From NCBI GenBank assembly GCA_946479825.1, contig CAMLHU010000005.1:1-23004 (forward strand): 23,004 nt of DNA. The letters run 5' to 3'. The stretch's first letter is position 1, and every line of letters begins with the position of its first letter. This document shows, one piece after another, positions 23,004 to 23,004 of this stretch. A model generated the notes under the pieces. The model ran no database searches. It saw nothing but the letters and a program-made list of their open reading frames with translations, and was not told the DNA's origin. The stretch is from an uncultured Gemmatimonadota bacterium (GTDB lineage: Bacteria > Gemmatimonadota > Gemmatimonadetes > Gemmatimonadales > GWC2-71-9). A program made the translations under genes and the position numbers.

Positions 23004-23004
23004 G

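Overview
This is a very GC-rich stretch with a strongly biased third codon position. The gene content points to Gemmatimonadota or a close relative: a GWxTD-domain lipoprotein, a transmembrane Ser/Thr kinase with a TolB-like and TPR output region, many lipoproteins, and dense coding on both strands. The phylum is inferred from gene types and composition; no marker gene was compared. Nothing in codon use suggests recent transfer, and I see no tRNA, rRNA, CRISPR array or transposase gene.

Layout. A 5'-truncated sliding clamp gene (dnaN) ends at 807 with a strong terminator and is followed by an M28 zinc-peptidase lipoprotein (872-2626). Converging on it is a minus-strand set of four genes: a small unknown protein, two related exported proteins of unknown function and mtgA (5604 down to 2728). 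Next comes the RNase P RNA gene rnpB (about 6093-5698, minus), then a large kinase/TolB/TPR sensor (9368-6222, minus). Divergent from it is an AraC-type regulator with a receiver-like N-terminus (9609-10475). A minus-strand operon follows: Ser/Thr kinase, pyrE and a methyl-accepting chemotaxis-type protein (13686-10662). It diverges from a GWxTD lipoprotein (13791-15152). Full-length polA (15281-18070) converges on an MMPL/RND-type exporter (20419-18143). The window closes with a coupled pair, a matrixin-like metalloprotease and a class-C-type serine hydrolase (20550-22498), then a DUF59/SufT-like Fe-S assembly protein (22544-22840).

The genes do not form one pathway. They mix core housekeeping (dnaN, polA, rnpB, pyrE), envelope proteins (MtgA, lipoproteins, hydrolases, exporter) and signalling (two kinases, one MCP, one AraC-like regulator).

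The most unusual content lies between and around the genes. Short tandem repeats of 7-bp period (cores GTGAACG, GGTCGTG and CTCACCG) and 8-bp period (GGACGCAG/GGGCGCAG) sit at gene ends, and in three genes the stop codon lies inside or at the first unit of the repeat. One copy at the window end is bounded by 32-bp inverted arms that match at 30 of 32 positions. Another, with the 8-bp period, is inserted in frame within mtgA. Several genes also have a TAnnnT box only 6-8 bases before the start codon, which suggests leaderless transcription.
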